Assembly (NCBI GenBank): GCA_934454145.1
Contig: CAKSFT010000008.1
Coordinates: 150,410 to 214,409 of the forward strand
Source: an uncultured Clostridia bacterium
GTDB taxonomy: Bacteria > Bacillota > Clostridia > UBA1381
Length of the DNA: 64,000 nt
Reading direction: 5' to 3'
Position 1 is the first letter of the stretch. The number at the start of each line of letters is the position of its first letter. Positions 36,087 through 44,491 of this stretch are shown here, one piece after another. Both the position numbers and the translations under genes were made by a program. The notes beneath the pieces were generated by a model. It was not told the DNA's origin. It did not search any database and saw only the letters and a list, made by a program, of their open reading frames with translations.

Positions 36087-37467
36087 CATGTCTTTGAAGA
36101 AAAATCCGATGCCGGAGCAATGCCCGAATGAGAGAAACAAAAACTTCCTGGAGGTGGCAACCGGCTATACAGAGGAAATGGCGATTGATGAGGCAAAAAG
36201 ATGTTTGAATTGTAAGCATAAGCCGTGTATGAGCGGCTGCCCTGTCAGTGTCAAAATTCCGGAATTTGTCGCCCTCATCGCAGAAGGTGATTTTGAGGGG
36301 GCATATCAGAAAATAAAAGAAACAAATGCTTTGCCTGCTGTGTGCGGAAGGGTTTGTCCGCAGGAATCGCAGTGCGAATCAAAGTGTGTGCGCGGAATAA
36401 AGGGCGAAAGCGTCGGCATCGGCAGACTGGAACGTTTTGCGGCAGACTGGCACATGAAAAATGTACAGGACAAACCGCAAAAACCCGAGCCGAACGGCAA
36501 AAAGGTTGCGGTTGTCGGCAGCGGCCCTTCGGGGCTCACCGCAGCGGGGGATTTGGCAAAGCTGGGGTATGAGGTCACAGTCTATGAGGCTTTTCATGTT
36601 GCCGGCGGCGTGCTTATGTATGGCATACCCGAATTCAGACTGCCGAAAAACATTGTCCAGAAGGAAATTGAGAACCTTAAGGCGATGGGAGTCAAGGTGG
36701 AAACAAATGTCATTGTCGGGAAAACAATCACAATTGATGAGCTTATTTCCGATTTTGGGTTTGATGCGGTATTCATCGGCTCGGGCGCGGGGCTTCCTTC
36801 CTTTATGAGAATAGAAGGGGAAAGCCTGAACGGCGTATATTCCGCAAATGAGTTTTTGACGAGAATAAACCTCATGAAGGGATATAAATTCCCGGAATAT
36901 GACACACCTGTTTTTGTGGGGAAAGATGTTGCCGTATTTGGAGGCGGAAACGTGGCGATGGACGCGGCGAGGTGCGCAAAACGCATGGGCGCCGAGAATG
37001 TATATATAGTATACCGCCGCGGCAAAGAAGAATTGCCGGCGCGTGCGGAAGAAGTCGGGCACGCGGAGGAAGAGGGGATAATCTTTAAACTCCTCACCAA
37101 TCCGACAAAATTCATCGGCGACGAAAAAGGCTGGCTTACCGGCGTGGAGGTTGTCGACATGAAACTGGGCGAGCCTGACGAAAGCGGAAGAAGGCGGCCG
37201 GAAAAAATACCGGGGAGTGAGCATATCCTGGATATTGAAACAGCAATAATTGCAATCGGTCAGACGCCGAATCCTCTCATCAAGTCCACCACAAAAGGAT
37301 TGGAAACAAACAAAAGAGGCTGCATTGTTGTAAACGAAGAGGGCTTGACAAGCCGCGAGCATGTTTATGCCGGCGGCGACGCAGTGACCGGCGCGGCAAC
37401 TGTTATTCTTGCGATGGGCGCGGGAAAAACTGCCGCAAAAGCCATAGACGAAGAATTGAATAAATAA
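36079..37467 (+). CDS. nfnB: NADPH-dependent oxidoreductase, GltD-like (NfnB/SudA type)
   Basis: 462 residues. Two N-terminal cysteine clusters for [4Fe-4S] centres (CLNCKHKPCMSGCPVSVKIP and CGRVCPQESQCESKC), an FAD motif (VAVVGSGPSGLTAAGDLAKL), an NADP motif (VAVFGGGNVAMDAARCAKRM) and the C-terminal FAD contact VYAGGDAVTGAATVILAMGAG. Often labelled homotetrameric glutamate synthase (GltA), but pairing with nfnA and the absence of a glutaminase/large subunit favour NfnB. Confidence 0.9.
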   Translation: MPNMSLKKNPMPEQCPNERNKNFLEVATGYTEEMAIDEAKRCLNCKHKPCMSGCPVSVKIPEFVALIAEGDFEGAYQKIKETNALPAVCGRVCPQESQCESKCVRGIKGESVGIGRLERFAADWHMKNVQDKPQKPEPNGKKVAVVGSGPSGLTAAGDLAKLGYEVTVYEAFHVAGGVLMYGIPEFRLPKNIVQKEIENLKAMGVKVETNVIVGKTITIDELISDFGFDAVFIGSGAGLPSFMRIEGESLNGVYSANEFLTRINLMKGYKFPEYDTPVFVGKDVAVFGGGNVAMDAARCAKRMGAENVYIVYRRGKEELPARAEEVGHAEEEGIIFKLLTNPTKFIGDEKGWLTGVEVVDMKLGEPDESGRRRPEKIPGSEHILDIETAIIAIGQTPNPLIKSTTKGLETNKRGCIVVNEEGLTSREHVYAGGDAVTGAATVILAMGAGKTAAKAIDEELNK

Positions 37468-37474
37468 TAACCGG

Positions 37475-37504
37475 GGGGCTGTGGTTTTTTAGAATCACAG
37501 CCCC
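37475..37504 (+). terminator. Hairpin after nfnB
   Basis: GGGGCTGTG / CACAGCCCC stem with a loop containing T6, but GTTGAAATG rather than a T tract after it. It is a weak terminator at best, and similar in stem and loop to the hairpin at 7762-7790. Confidence 0.45.
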
Positions 37505-37583
37505 GTTGAAATGTAAAACAAACCAATATAAGTACAAAAAATGAAACTATTATTAACAAACTGTGAAAAATGCCCAAACGCCA

Positions 37584-37611
37584 TTGACAAAACGCAAAAA
37601 ACAGTTATAAT
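37584..37611 (+). promoter_or_regulatory. Promoter of the small alarmone synthetase operon
   Basis: TTGACA (37584-37589), 16 bases, TATAAT (37606-37611). The expected transcript start is near 37618, so the upstream ATG at 37617 cannot carry a ribosome site. This supports the start at 37677. Confidence 0.8.
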
Positions 37612-37676
37612 GACTTATGGAGCAAAAAAACAGAAGGGAACAATATGGGCAAATGCCCTGTTGGTGTGGAAATATA

Positions 37677-38336
37677 ATGACCGAAACAATAAAACCGGAG
37701 CTGGAAAATTTGTTTGAAACCTATAAGGAGTTCAGGCAGTTTATGACGATGTATCACAGCGCCATCAAGGAAGTGAGGACAAAGTTTGAAATACTGAACG
37801 ATGACCTCTCGATGGACTATGACAGAAATCCTATAGAAATGATAAAATCAAGAATAAAATCGCCCGAGAGCATTGTGGGCAAGCTTCAGCGGAAAGGGAT
37901 ACCGTTCAGCATTGAGAACGTTGTGGAAAATATCAACGATATTGCCGGGGTCAGGGTGATTTGTTCTTTTGTAGACGATATCTACAAGGTTGCCGAAATG
38001 TTTGTTTCGCAAGACGACATAAATGTTCTTGAAGTGCGCGATTACATAAAAAATCCAAAGCCGAACGGATATAGGAGTTATCACATGATTGTGGAGGTGC
38101 CGGTGTTTTTTGCGCAATTTCGGCGCAACATGAAGGTTGAAGTGCAATTCAGAACAATCGCGATGGATTTTTGGGCAAGTCTTGAACACAAGATGCACTA
38201 CAAAAAGGATATCGAGGGAAGTGAGGATATTGTAAACCGGCTTAGGGAATGTGCGGCGGTGATTGCCATGACAGACCTTAAGATGCAGGAAATAAACAAA
38301 TCAATAACAGAGATAAGGAGCGAACATAATGATTGA
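37677..38336 (+). CDS. Small alarmone (p)ppGpp synthetase, RelQ/YjbM type
   Basis: 219-residue RelA/SpoT synthetase domain without hydrolase, TGS or ACT domains, so a stand-alone (p)ppGpp synthetase. Family features: IKSRIKSPESIVGKLQRKG, ENINDIAGVRVICSFVDDIY, PKPNGYRSYHMIVEVP and VEVQFRTIAMDFWASLEHK. The start at 37677 gives the usual RelQ length; 20 extra upstream codons would begin at the transcript start. Its stop overlaps the ABC ATPase start by 8 bases, an unusual coupling of alarmone synthesis to an export system. Confidence 0.88.
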   Translation: MTETIKPELENLFETYKEFRQFMTMYHSAIKEVRTKFEILNDDLSMDYDRNPIEMIKSRIKSPESIVGKLQRKGIPFSIENVVENINDIAGVRVICSFVDDIYKVAEMFVSQDDINVLEVRDYIKNPKPNGYRSYHMIVEVPVFFAQFRRNMKVEVQFRTIAMDFWASLEHKMHYKKDIEGSEDIVNRLRECAAVIAMTDLKMQEINKSITEIRSEHND

Positions 38337-39354
38337 AGTGAAGAATCTGTGCAAAACCTACGGCAATCATAATGCTGTTGCCGACTTGACTTTTACCATA
38401 GGAAGCGGCCATATATATGGTTTCCTGGGCCCGAACGGCGCGGGAAAGTCAACGACCATGAATATAATCACGGGTTGTCTTGCAGCGACAAGCGGCAGTG
38501 TGACCGTTGACGGTTTTGACATTTTGGAAAACGCAACAGAGGCAAAAAAGCGTATAGGGTATCTGCCGGAACAGCCTCCGGTTTTCGGGGATATGACGCC
38601 GCTGGAATATCTGGATTTTGTTGCTGATGTGAAGAAAATCAGCAAGCAGGACAAAATGTCCGCAATCGAGGAAGTCATGGACAAAACCGGGATTACAGGA
38701 GTAAAAGGCAGGCTCATCAAAAATCTCTCAAAGGGATATAAACAGCGTGTCGGCATTGCACAGGCGATTTTGGGGAATCCTTCAATAATAATCCTTGACG
38801 AACCGACAGTCGGGCTTGATCCAAAGCAAATTATAGAGATAAGAAAGCTCATAAAAGAATTGGGTGAGGAACACACAGTTATCCTCAGCAGCCATATTCT
38901 GTCAGAAATACAGGCAGTGTGCGATGAAATTTTGATTATATCGGCCGGCCGCCTGGTGGCGAATGACACTGCACAGAATCTTGAAAACATGTTTGAAGGC
39001 AGCGCGACGCTGGAGATAACAGCAAAGGCTGACGCAAAAACCGTGTGGTCTGTATTAAACGGTGTTGAGGGTGTATTGAAAGCAACTTTTGGCGACAGCG
39101 GTGAAAACTTTGCCAATGCAGACATCACCGTGAAAGATGCGGAAGTGACGGAAAAGGTTTTCTTTGCTTTTGCGGAAAAAGGCATTGCGCTGACAAAAAT
39201 AATGTACAAGGGCGCAACGCTTGAAGATGTGTTTATGGAATTGACAACTATAGACAAAAAGATAGATGACAGCGGGGAAACAACGGAAGAAACCGATGAA
39301 GCAGAGGAAGAAAGCACGGCAGAAACAAACGAAAATGAGGAGGCGGCAGAATGA
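38329..39354 (+). CDS. ABC-2 type transporter ATP-binding protein
   Basis: 341-residue ATPase with Walker A GPNGAGKSTTMNII, signature NLSKGYKQRVGIAQAIL, Walker B SIIILDEPTVGLDP and H-loop ILSSHILSE. A regulatory C-terminal domain (about 220-300) is followed by an acidic Glu/Thr tail (TEETDEAEEEST). Of the type paired with GldF permeases. Overlaps the permease gene by 4 bases. Confidence 0.92.
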   Translation: MIEVKNLCKTYGNHNAVADLTFTIGSGHIYGFLGPNGAGKSTTMNIITGCLAATSGSVTVDGFDILENATEAKKRIGYLPEQPPVFGDMTPLEYLDFVADVKKISKQDKMSAIEEVMDKTGITGVKGRLIKNLSKGYKQRVGIAQAILGNPSIIILDEPTVGLDPKQIIEIRKLIKELGEEHTVILSSHILSEIQAVCDEILIISAGRLVANDTAQNLENMFEGSATLEITAKADAKTVWSVLNGVEGVLKATFGDSGENFANADITVKDAEVTEKVFFAFAEKGIALTKIMYKGATLEDVFMELTTIDKKIDDSGETTEETDEAEEESTAETNENEEAAE

Positions 39355-40214
39355 AAGCAGTATTTTTAAAGGAGTTTAAGTCCTTTTTCAACAATATGTC
39401 CGGGTATATTTTTTGCGCATTCATGCTTTTGTTTGCAGGTATTTACACCATGGCGATAAACCTCAAAAACGGTTCGGCAAATTTTGAATATGTCCTGGGA
39501 AATATGTCATTTGTATATTTGGTGGCGATACCTGTACTGACAATGCGCATTATTTCTGAGGACAGGAGGCAAAAGACCGACCAGCTCTATTATTCACTTC
39601 CGCTGAAGATGAGTGAAGTTGTTCTCGGAAAGTATTTTGCGATGATTGCAGTGCTTGCGATACCGACCGTCATAATGGCGTTGTATCCGTTGCTTTTGGC
39701 ATGTTTCGGCACAGTGTCCTTCAGTGCGGCGTACAGCAGTCTTTTTGCCTTCTTCCTGATGGGCACGGCGTTGACGGCGGTTGGAATGTTTATATCGTCG
39801 CTGACAGAAAATCAGGCGATTTCCGCTGTGATTTGTCTGATAGTTATGCTTGTAAGCTATTATATCGGCGCAATTGCGGATTTGGTGTCGGTGTCGTCAA
39901 CGGTGTCTTTTGTCACGCTGACTGTCCTGGCGCTTTTGGTTGCGGGGATTATTTGGTATATGTCAAAAAGCGGAACAACGGCTTTGATATTTTTGGCTGC
40001 CGCGGAAATTGCGGCAGTAATCATAAAGTCTGCCGCACCAAATATGATGAACGGACTGTTGCCGAAACTTTTAAACAGATTTTCGATTTTTGAAAGGTTT
40101 TACACATTCCCAAACGGAATTTTTGACATCACGGCATTGGTTTATTTTGTGGCGATTGCCGCCGTGTTTGTTTACTTTACGGTGCAGTCGATGGAAAAAA
40201 GGAGGTGGAGTTGA
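39351..40214 (+). CDS. ABC-2 permease (GldF-like)
   Basis: 287-residue membrane protein with six predicted helices, starting MKAVFLKEFKSFFNNMSGYI, a typical GldF/NosY opening, with LTMRIISEDRRQKTDQLYYSLP conserved in this permease family. It pairs with the preceding ATPase. Stop and next start overlap (TGATG). Confidence 0.9.
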   Translation: MKAVFLKEFKSFFNNMSGYIFCAFMLLFAGIYTMAINLKNGSANFEYVLGNMSFVYLVAIPVLTMRIISEDRRQKTDQLYYSLPLKMSEVVLGKYFAMIAVLAIPTVIMALYPLLLACFGTVSFSAAYSSLFAFFLMGTALTAVGMFISSLTENQAISAVICLIVMLVSYYIGAIADLVSVSSTVSFVTLTVLALLVAGIIWYMSKSGTTALIFLAAAEIAAVIIKSAAPNMMNGLLPKLLNRFSIFERFYTFPNGIFDITALVYFVAIAAVFVYFTVQSMEKRRWS

Positions 40215-41677
40215 TGAAAAAGTTTGATTTTGAAGAAATGAAAAAGGCTGTAAAGGGAGCTTTTTCAAAGCAAAACTTTTCGGAAAAGAACTTTAGATTC
40301 GGGGGGTACAGCGTCCTCTCGGGCATTATTGTCCTTTGTATTGCAATATTTGTTGTTCTTGCCGTCGAGTCTGTGTCGTCAAAGTACACCAAACTGGACT
40401 TTACTTCAGGAAAACTCTTCAGTATATCGCAGGAAACGGAGAATATCGTAAAAGGACTGGACAAGGACGTGCAGATATACTTTATTGCACAAAGCGGCTC
40501 TGAGGACCAACTGATACAGAATATACTGGAGCGTTATGATGATTTGAGCGACAAGCTTACCGTGACAGTGAAAGACCCGACGGTGAACCCAAACTTTGCA
40601 TCACAATATACATCCTTGAAGGTTTCGCTTAACAGCATTATAGTGGTATGCGGTGAAAAGAGCAGATATATAAGCTATGAGGATTTGTACAACACACAGA
40701 CGGATTATCAGACATATTCACAGACCACAGAATTTGTGGGAGAAAGCAATATCACAAGTGCAATCAGCTATGTTTCGGGGGACACATTCCCGAAAATATA
40801 TATAATATCAGGGCATGGCGAGGCGGCTTTGAGCGATTCTGTAAAAGAAGCGGTAAAGAAAAACAATGTTGAAACAGAAGAGATTAGCCTGCTTACAGCC
40901 GAGAATATCCCGGAAGATGCTGCAGGAGTCATGATTTATGAGCCGAGCACCGACATATCAGACAGCGAAAAAAATCTTCTTCTCGATTATACAAAGAAGG
41001 GCGGAAGCCTGATTGTGTATACCGGCTATACGGGAAACAATCTCCCAAACATCAATGCACTTATGTCAAACTATGGCATGACCAGTGAAAACCTTATGGT
41101 TTTTGAAGGGGACAATACAAAGTGTGTAAGGGGATATAATTATTATCTTGTGCCGGACATGGGAGAGCATGACATCATAAACCCAATCAAAGAGGGCGGA
41201 TATTCAGTTCTTGTGCCTATGGCAAAACCGATTATACTTACCGGGAGTGAGGACAGCTCGACGACTGTGACGCCGATTCTTACAACGTCGGCAGATGCTT
41301 ATACAAAGGTAAATGTACAGTCCACAACGGAAAGAGAGCCGGGCGATGCAGTTGGGCAATATGTTGTCGGGGTGGCTGTGACGGCAAAAACGGACAGCAC
41401 TGATGCGCATATCGTTTGGATAACATCGGGGCAGATGCTTGATGACAGTGTAAACCAGCTGGTTTCGGGTGCAAATCAGGATTTGCTGCTCAATGCCGTA
41501 AACTGGATTGGCGGACGGGAAGAAAGCATTGCCATCCACCCGAAAACTCTGTCAAATGAATATCTGACGGTAAGCTCTGCAGCATCAACGGTATGGAGTG
41601 TCATTCTTGTGTTTGTCATTCCTGTTGCGGCGATTGTTTTGGGCATATATATATGGAGAAGGAGGAAAACAAGATAA
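40214..41677 (+). CDS. GldG-family ABC transport auxiliary protein
   Basis: 487 residues after the ATG at 40214. An N-terminal membrane helix (YSVLSGIIVLCIAIFVVLAV) is followed by a large extracytoplasmic ABC_transp_aux (GldG) domain (VQIYFIAQSGSEDQLIQNIL, IYIISGHGEAAL, LIVYTGYTGNNLPNINALM) and a C-terminal helix (VWSVILVFVIPVAAIVLGIY). Such proteins work with GldF-type permeases. In Bacteroidetes GldFG supports gliding; in Clostridia the cargo is unknown. Confidence 0.9.
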   Translation: MKKFDFEEMKKAVKGAFSKQNFSEKNFRFGGYSVLSGIIVLCIAIFVVLAVESVSSKYTKLDFTSGKLFSISQETENIVKGLDKDVQIYFIAQSGSEDQLIQNILERYDDLSDKLTVTVKDPTVNPNFASQYTSLKVSLNSIIVVCGEKSRYISYEDLYNTQTDYQTYSQTTEFVGESNITSAISYVSGDTFPKIYIISGHGEAALSDSVKEAVKKNNVETEEISLLTAENIPEDAAGVMIYEPSTDISDSEKNLLLDYTKKGGSLIVYTGYTGNNLPNINALMSNYGMTSENLMVFEGDNTKCVRGYNYYLVPDMGEHDIINPIKEGGYSVLVPMAKPIILTGSEDSSTTVTPILTTSADAYTKVNVQSTTEREPGDAVGQYVVGVAVTAKTDSTDAHIVWITSGQMLDDSVNQLVSGANQDLLLNAVNWIGGREESIAIHPKTLSNEYLTVSSAASTVWSVILVFVIPVAAIVLGIYIWRRRKTR

Positions 41678-42624
41678 TGGCACGTTCAAAAAAACTGCTT
41701 ATTCTTTCTTCTGTGTTGCTGATTGCTGTTGTTGTATACGTGCTTGCGCTGAAATTTGGGGGAGAAAAGAAAGAAAACAATATCAAGTTTAGCAATATCA
41801 GCGCAGAGGATATTGTCAAGATAGACTGGGAGTATTCCGATGCGGAAAATGAACTTGAAAAATCAGGTGATAAATGGATATGGAAGACAGATGAAAACTA
41901 TCCCATAAATCAGACCAAGGTCGGCGAAATGCTGAATGCTTTGACCGGCACCAAGGCAGGGACAGTGATTGAAGACGGTAATCAGGAAGAATATGGAATT
42001 GATGCCGAAAAGACAATTATTTCGGCAACACTGAAGGACGGGAGTCAAATCGCTTTTTCTGTCGGAAATGAAAACAGTATTGTGGGGCAGTGTTATATCA
42101 TGGTGTCGGGAAACAGCAATATATATTTGGTTGACACTTCGTTTAAGACGGCATTTGAATGCAGCATTGATGATTTGCTCCAGATGGAGAATATACCGTA
42201 TATTTCCGATGCAAAGGAAATAAGTATAACATGCGGCACCGAGAATATGACTTTGACTTCTGCCAAAAATGGCAGTGGCACGCAATGGCGCTGTGGTGAA
42301 ACAGTGCTTGACACCGACAAGGTGGACAAAATCAAAACCGGCTTAAACAGCATTGCATGGACAGAATGTGTAGAATACAATGCAGATGCGCAGAAATTGT
42401 CAGAGTATGGGTTTGATGCACCACAGGCGGTTTTGAAGTGGAACGGCGAAAAAGAGGAAGTAGAAATAGAATTCGGAAAGAATGCTGATGATGGGACAAT
42501 CTATGCAAAGCTGAAAGATTCAAATATGGTTTACAAAGTTTCTTCCGGCGTGAATGAATACTTTGTGACAGACTACAGCACTCTGTTGCCGGAACAGACA
42601 GGAGATACGGCAGTTGACGAATGA
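41677..42624 (+). CDS. DUF4340 domain-containing membrane-anchored protein
   Basis: 315 residues from the ATG at 41677, which overlaps the previous stop by one base and has AGGAGG upstream. One N-terminal helix (KKLLILSSVLLIAVVVYVLA) then an extracytoplasmic DUF4340 domain with repeated units (WKTDENYPINQTKVGEMLNAL, YGFDAPQAVLKWNGEKEEVE, VYKVSSGVNEYFVTDYSTLL). These repeats commonly accompany GldG clusters. Together the four genes form ATPase, permease, auxiliary and accessory subunit of one exporter. Confidence 0.88.
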   Translation: MARSKKLLILSSVLLIAVVVYVLALKFGGEKKENNIKFSNISAEDIVKIDWEYSDAENELEKSGDKWIWKTDENYPINQTKVGEMLNALTGTKAGTVIEDGNQEEYGIDAEKTIISATLKDGSQIAFSVGNENSIVGQCYIMVSGNSNIYLVDTSFKTAFECSIDDLLQMENIPYISDAKEISITCGTENMTLTSAKNGSGTQWRCGETVLDTDKVDKIKTGLNSIAWTECVEYNADAQKLSEYGFDAPQAVLKWNGEKEEVEIEFGKNADDGTIYAKLKDSNMVYKVSSGVNEYFVTDYSTLLPEQTGDTAVDE

Positions 42625-42644
42625 GATGTAAAGGCAAAGTACTT

Positions 42645-42676
42645 AACAAACAGCGACGAAAGCCGCTGTTTGTTTT
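42645..42676 (+). terminator. Terminator after the ABC-2 cluster
   Basis: CAAACAGCG / CGCTGTTTG stem with an 8-base loop, then TTTTG. Confidence 0.75.
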
Positions 42677-42703
42677 GCTGTTGAGGAGGCGTCGGGAGGA
42701 AAG

Positions 42704-43576
42704 ATGGAAAGACGATTTGTATTCAGGATTGACGAAGATTATGACGGTAAAGACATAAAAGCCTTGTTGTGCAATCATCTTCGCTGTTCGTCAAACATTA
42801 TTTCAAGGCTGAAAAAAGGGGAGTATATAAAGCTAAACGGTGAGCATGCCACAGTGAGAAAACAGCTTTCGGCCGGAGATGAACTTGTCATTATCATTCC
42901 CGAAGAAAAAAATGAGAACATTTTGCCAAACCCGGACATCGGGGTGAGTGTGCTTTATGAGGACGAGGATATTTTGGCTGTAAACAAGCAGGCATGCGTC
43001 GCGACACACCCGTCTGTAAAGCATTATGACGACACACTTGCAAATGGAATTGTAAACTATGTCAAGGACAAAAACTTTACATTCCGGGCGGTGAATCGTC
43101 TTGACCGGCAGACAAGCGGTATCGTTATAATTGCAAAAAATATGCTTTCGGCACATCTTTTGGGGGAACAAATCAAGACGGGAAAAATAAAAAAAGTGTA
43201 TTATGCTGTTTGTGAAGGCATACCCCGGGTGAAAAAGGGGACAATATCGGCGCCAATTGCACGTGAGTCGGAAAGCATCATAAAAAGATGTGTGTCGGAA
43301 AAGGGGAAAGAATCAACAACGTTGTATGAAACCATAAAAGAACACAACGGTATGGCTTTGGTCAAGGCGGAGCCTGTGACCGGGCGTACGCATCAGATAA
43401 GGGTACATCTTTCCCATATCGGCTGTCCCATTTATGGTGATGACATGTATGGCAGTGTGCATGCCGGGGAAAGAGTACGGCTGCATTGTAAAGATATTTT
43501 CTTTACACACCCGATAACCGGTGCCGATATGCATGTAGAGTGTGATTTCCCCGAAGATTTTAATATAATGTTATGA
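42704..43576 (+). CDS. RluA-family pseudouridine synthase
   Basis: 290 residues: a short S4-like N-terminus (SNIISRLKKGEYIKLNGEHA) and the catalytic motif RAVNRLDRQTSGIVIIAKNM with the nucleophilic Asp, then RTHQIRVHLSHIGCPIYGD. It is distinct from the RluD-like gene at 25001; the RNA target cannot be told. ATG start after GGGAGGAAAG. Confidence 0.9.
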   Translation: MERRFVFRIDEDYDGKDIKALLCNHLRCSSNIISRLKKGEYIKLNGEHATVRKQLSAGDELVIIIPEEKNENILPNPDIGVSVLYEDEDILAVNKQACVATHPSVKHYDDTLANGIVNYVKDKNFTFRAVNRLDRQTSGIVIIAKNMLSAHLLGEQIKTGKIKKVYYAVCEGIPRVKKGTISAPIARESESIIKRCVSEKGKESTTLYETIKEHNGMALVKAEPVTGRTHQIRVHLSHIGCPIYGDDMYGSVHAGERVRLHCKDIFFTHPITGADMHVECDFPEDFNIML

Positions 43577-43590
43577 TAAAGAGGGTAGCG

Positions 43591-43635
43591 AAGGCAGTTA
43601 AAAAAATCAATTGATTTTTTTAACTGCCTTTTTGC
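43591..43635 (+). terminator. Bidirectional palindromic terminator
   Basis: A perfect 20+20-bp palindrome (43591-43610 and 43611-43630) with centre TCAATTGA and flanking A/T tracts. It lies between convergent genes (rluA-like plus strand, araC minus strand) and could end both transcripts. It resembles the palindrome at 58497-58540. Confidence 0.85.
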
Positions 43636-43639
43636 ACAA

Positions 43640-44410
43640 TCACAGGCTGTTTTTTGTGCGGAAAGCGCTTGGCGCAACTCCTGTGACTTTTTTGAAAGCA
43701 TTGCTGAAATAATACATGTTTTCATATCCGCATTGTTCTGCAATTTCATTTATGCTGAACTCTGTCTGAATAAGCAGAAATTTTGCCTTGCTGATTCGCA
43801 GATTTATTATGTATTCTAGCGGAGTCAGCCCCGTATACTTTTTGAAACGATATATCAGTCCGGAGGTTGTTATGCACAGGCTTGAGGCAATATCTTTCAG
43901 CGATATTGTGCGGTCAAAGTTTTTTTCAATATATTCAACAACATTTGAAATCCCGGTATCGGGCACCTTGAATTCATCGGCCCGGTGCGACTCCAATGTT
44001 ATTTGATAAAGAACATCAAATAATATGTGAAGCTTTATATTTTCCGCAAATGTATCGTGCTGATTGAGAAATCGATCCAGTATCTGCAAATTGTGGAAAA
44101 GTCTTTTTTTGTCGGCAACATGCGCCTTGCCGAAGGGGAGCGTAAATGCTTCTGCCGAGCTTTTGTTTATGTCAAATTGTACACAGTAATATGATATTTT
44201 ATCAATAACCTTACGTTTAAAATACATATGTGCCGGAAATATCACAATGTCATTTTTTGAAATTATTTCTTTTTTCTTCTGCATTGTCACACTGAGAGAA
44301 CCTGATGTGAGAATAATCATTGTCCAGTTTTCATGTGTCCCGGACTCGTTTATAAAATTATCCAGGGTATTTTTAAAATACAGATATGGTTTGATATAGC
44401 CGGAAATCAT
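43640..44410 (-). CDS. AraC-family transcriptional regulator
   Basis: 256 residues: an N-terminal cupin-like sensing region (about 1-150, IILTSGSLSVTMQKKKEII) and two C-terminal HTH motifs (ISLKDIASSLCITTSGLIYRFK; FSINEIAEQCGYENMYYFSNAF) ending in FKKVTGVAPSAFR. The minus-strand start has GGGAGG upstream. It is divergent from the decayed GH78-GH88 gene 81 bases away, so it was probably that locus's sugar-responsive activator. Confidence 0.9.
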   Translation of the reverse strand: MISGYIKPYLYFKNTLDNFINESGTHENWTMIILTSGSLSVTMQKKKEIISKNDIVIFPAHMYFKRKVIDKISYYCVQFDINKSSAEAFTLPFGKAHVADKKRLFHNLQILDRFLNQHDTFAENIKLHILFDVLYQITLESHRADEFKVPDTGISNVVEYIEKNFDRTISLKDIASSLCITTSGLIYRFKKYTGLTPLEYIINLRISKAKFLLIQTEFSINEIAEQCGYENMYYFSNAFKKVTGVAPSAFRTKNSL

Positions 44411-44491
44411 AAAACAGCCTCCCTGTTCCTTTTGGAAAAATATAGAAAATGTCTTAATTTTTTATAAATAACTCACAAGAAGAAAGTGCAA

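Noticed and set aside
36379..37362. 327-codon minus-strand open frame opposite nfnB
   Set aside because: Shadow of the well-supported nfnB gene; no motif or start signal.
37617..37676. Upstream ATG of the alarmone synthetase
   Set aside because: It coincides with the predicted transcript start, so it would be leaderless, and the added residues are not part of the family.
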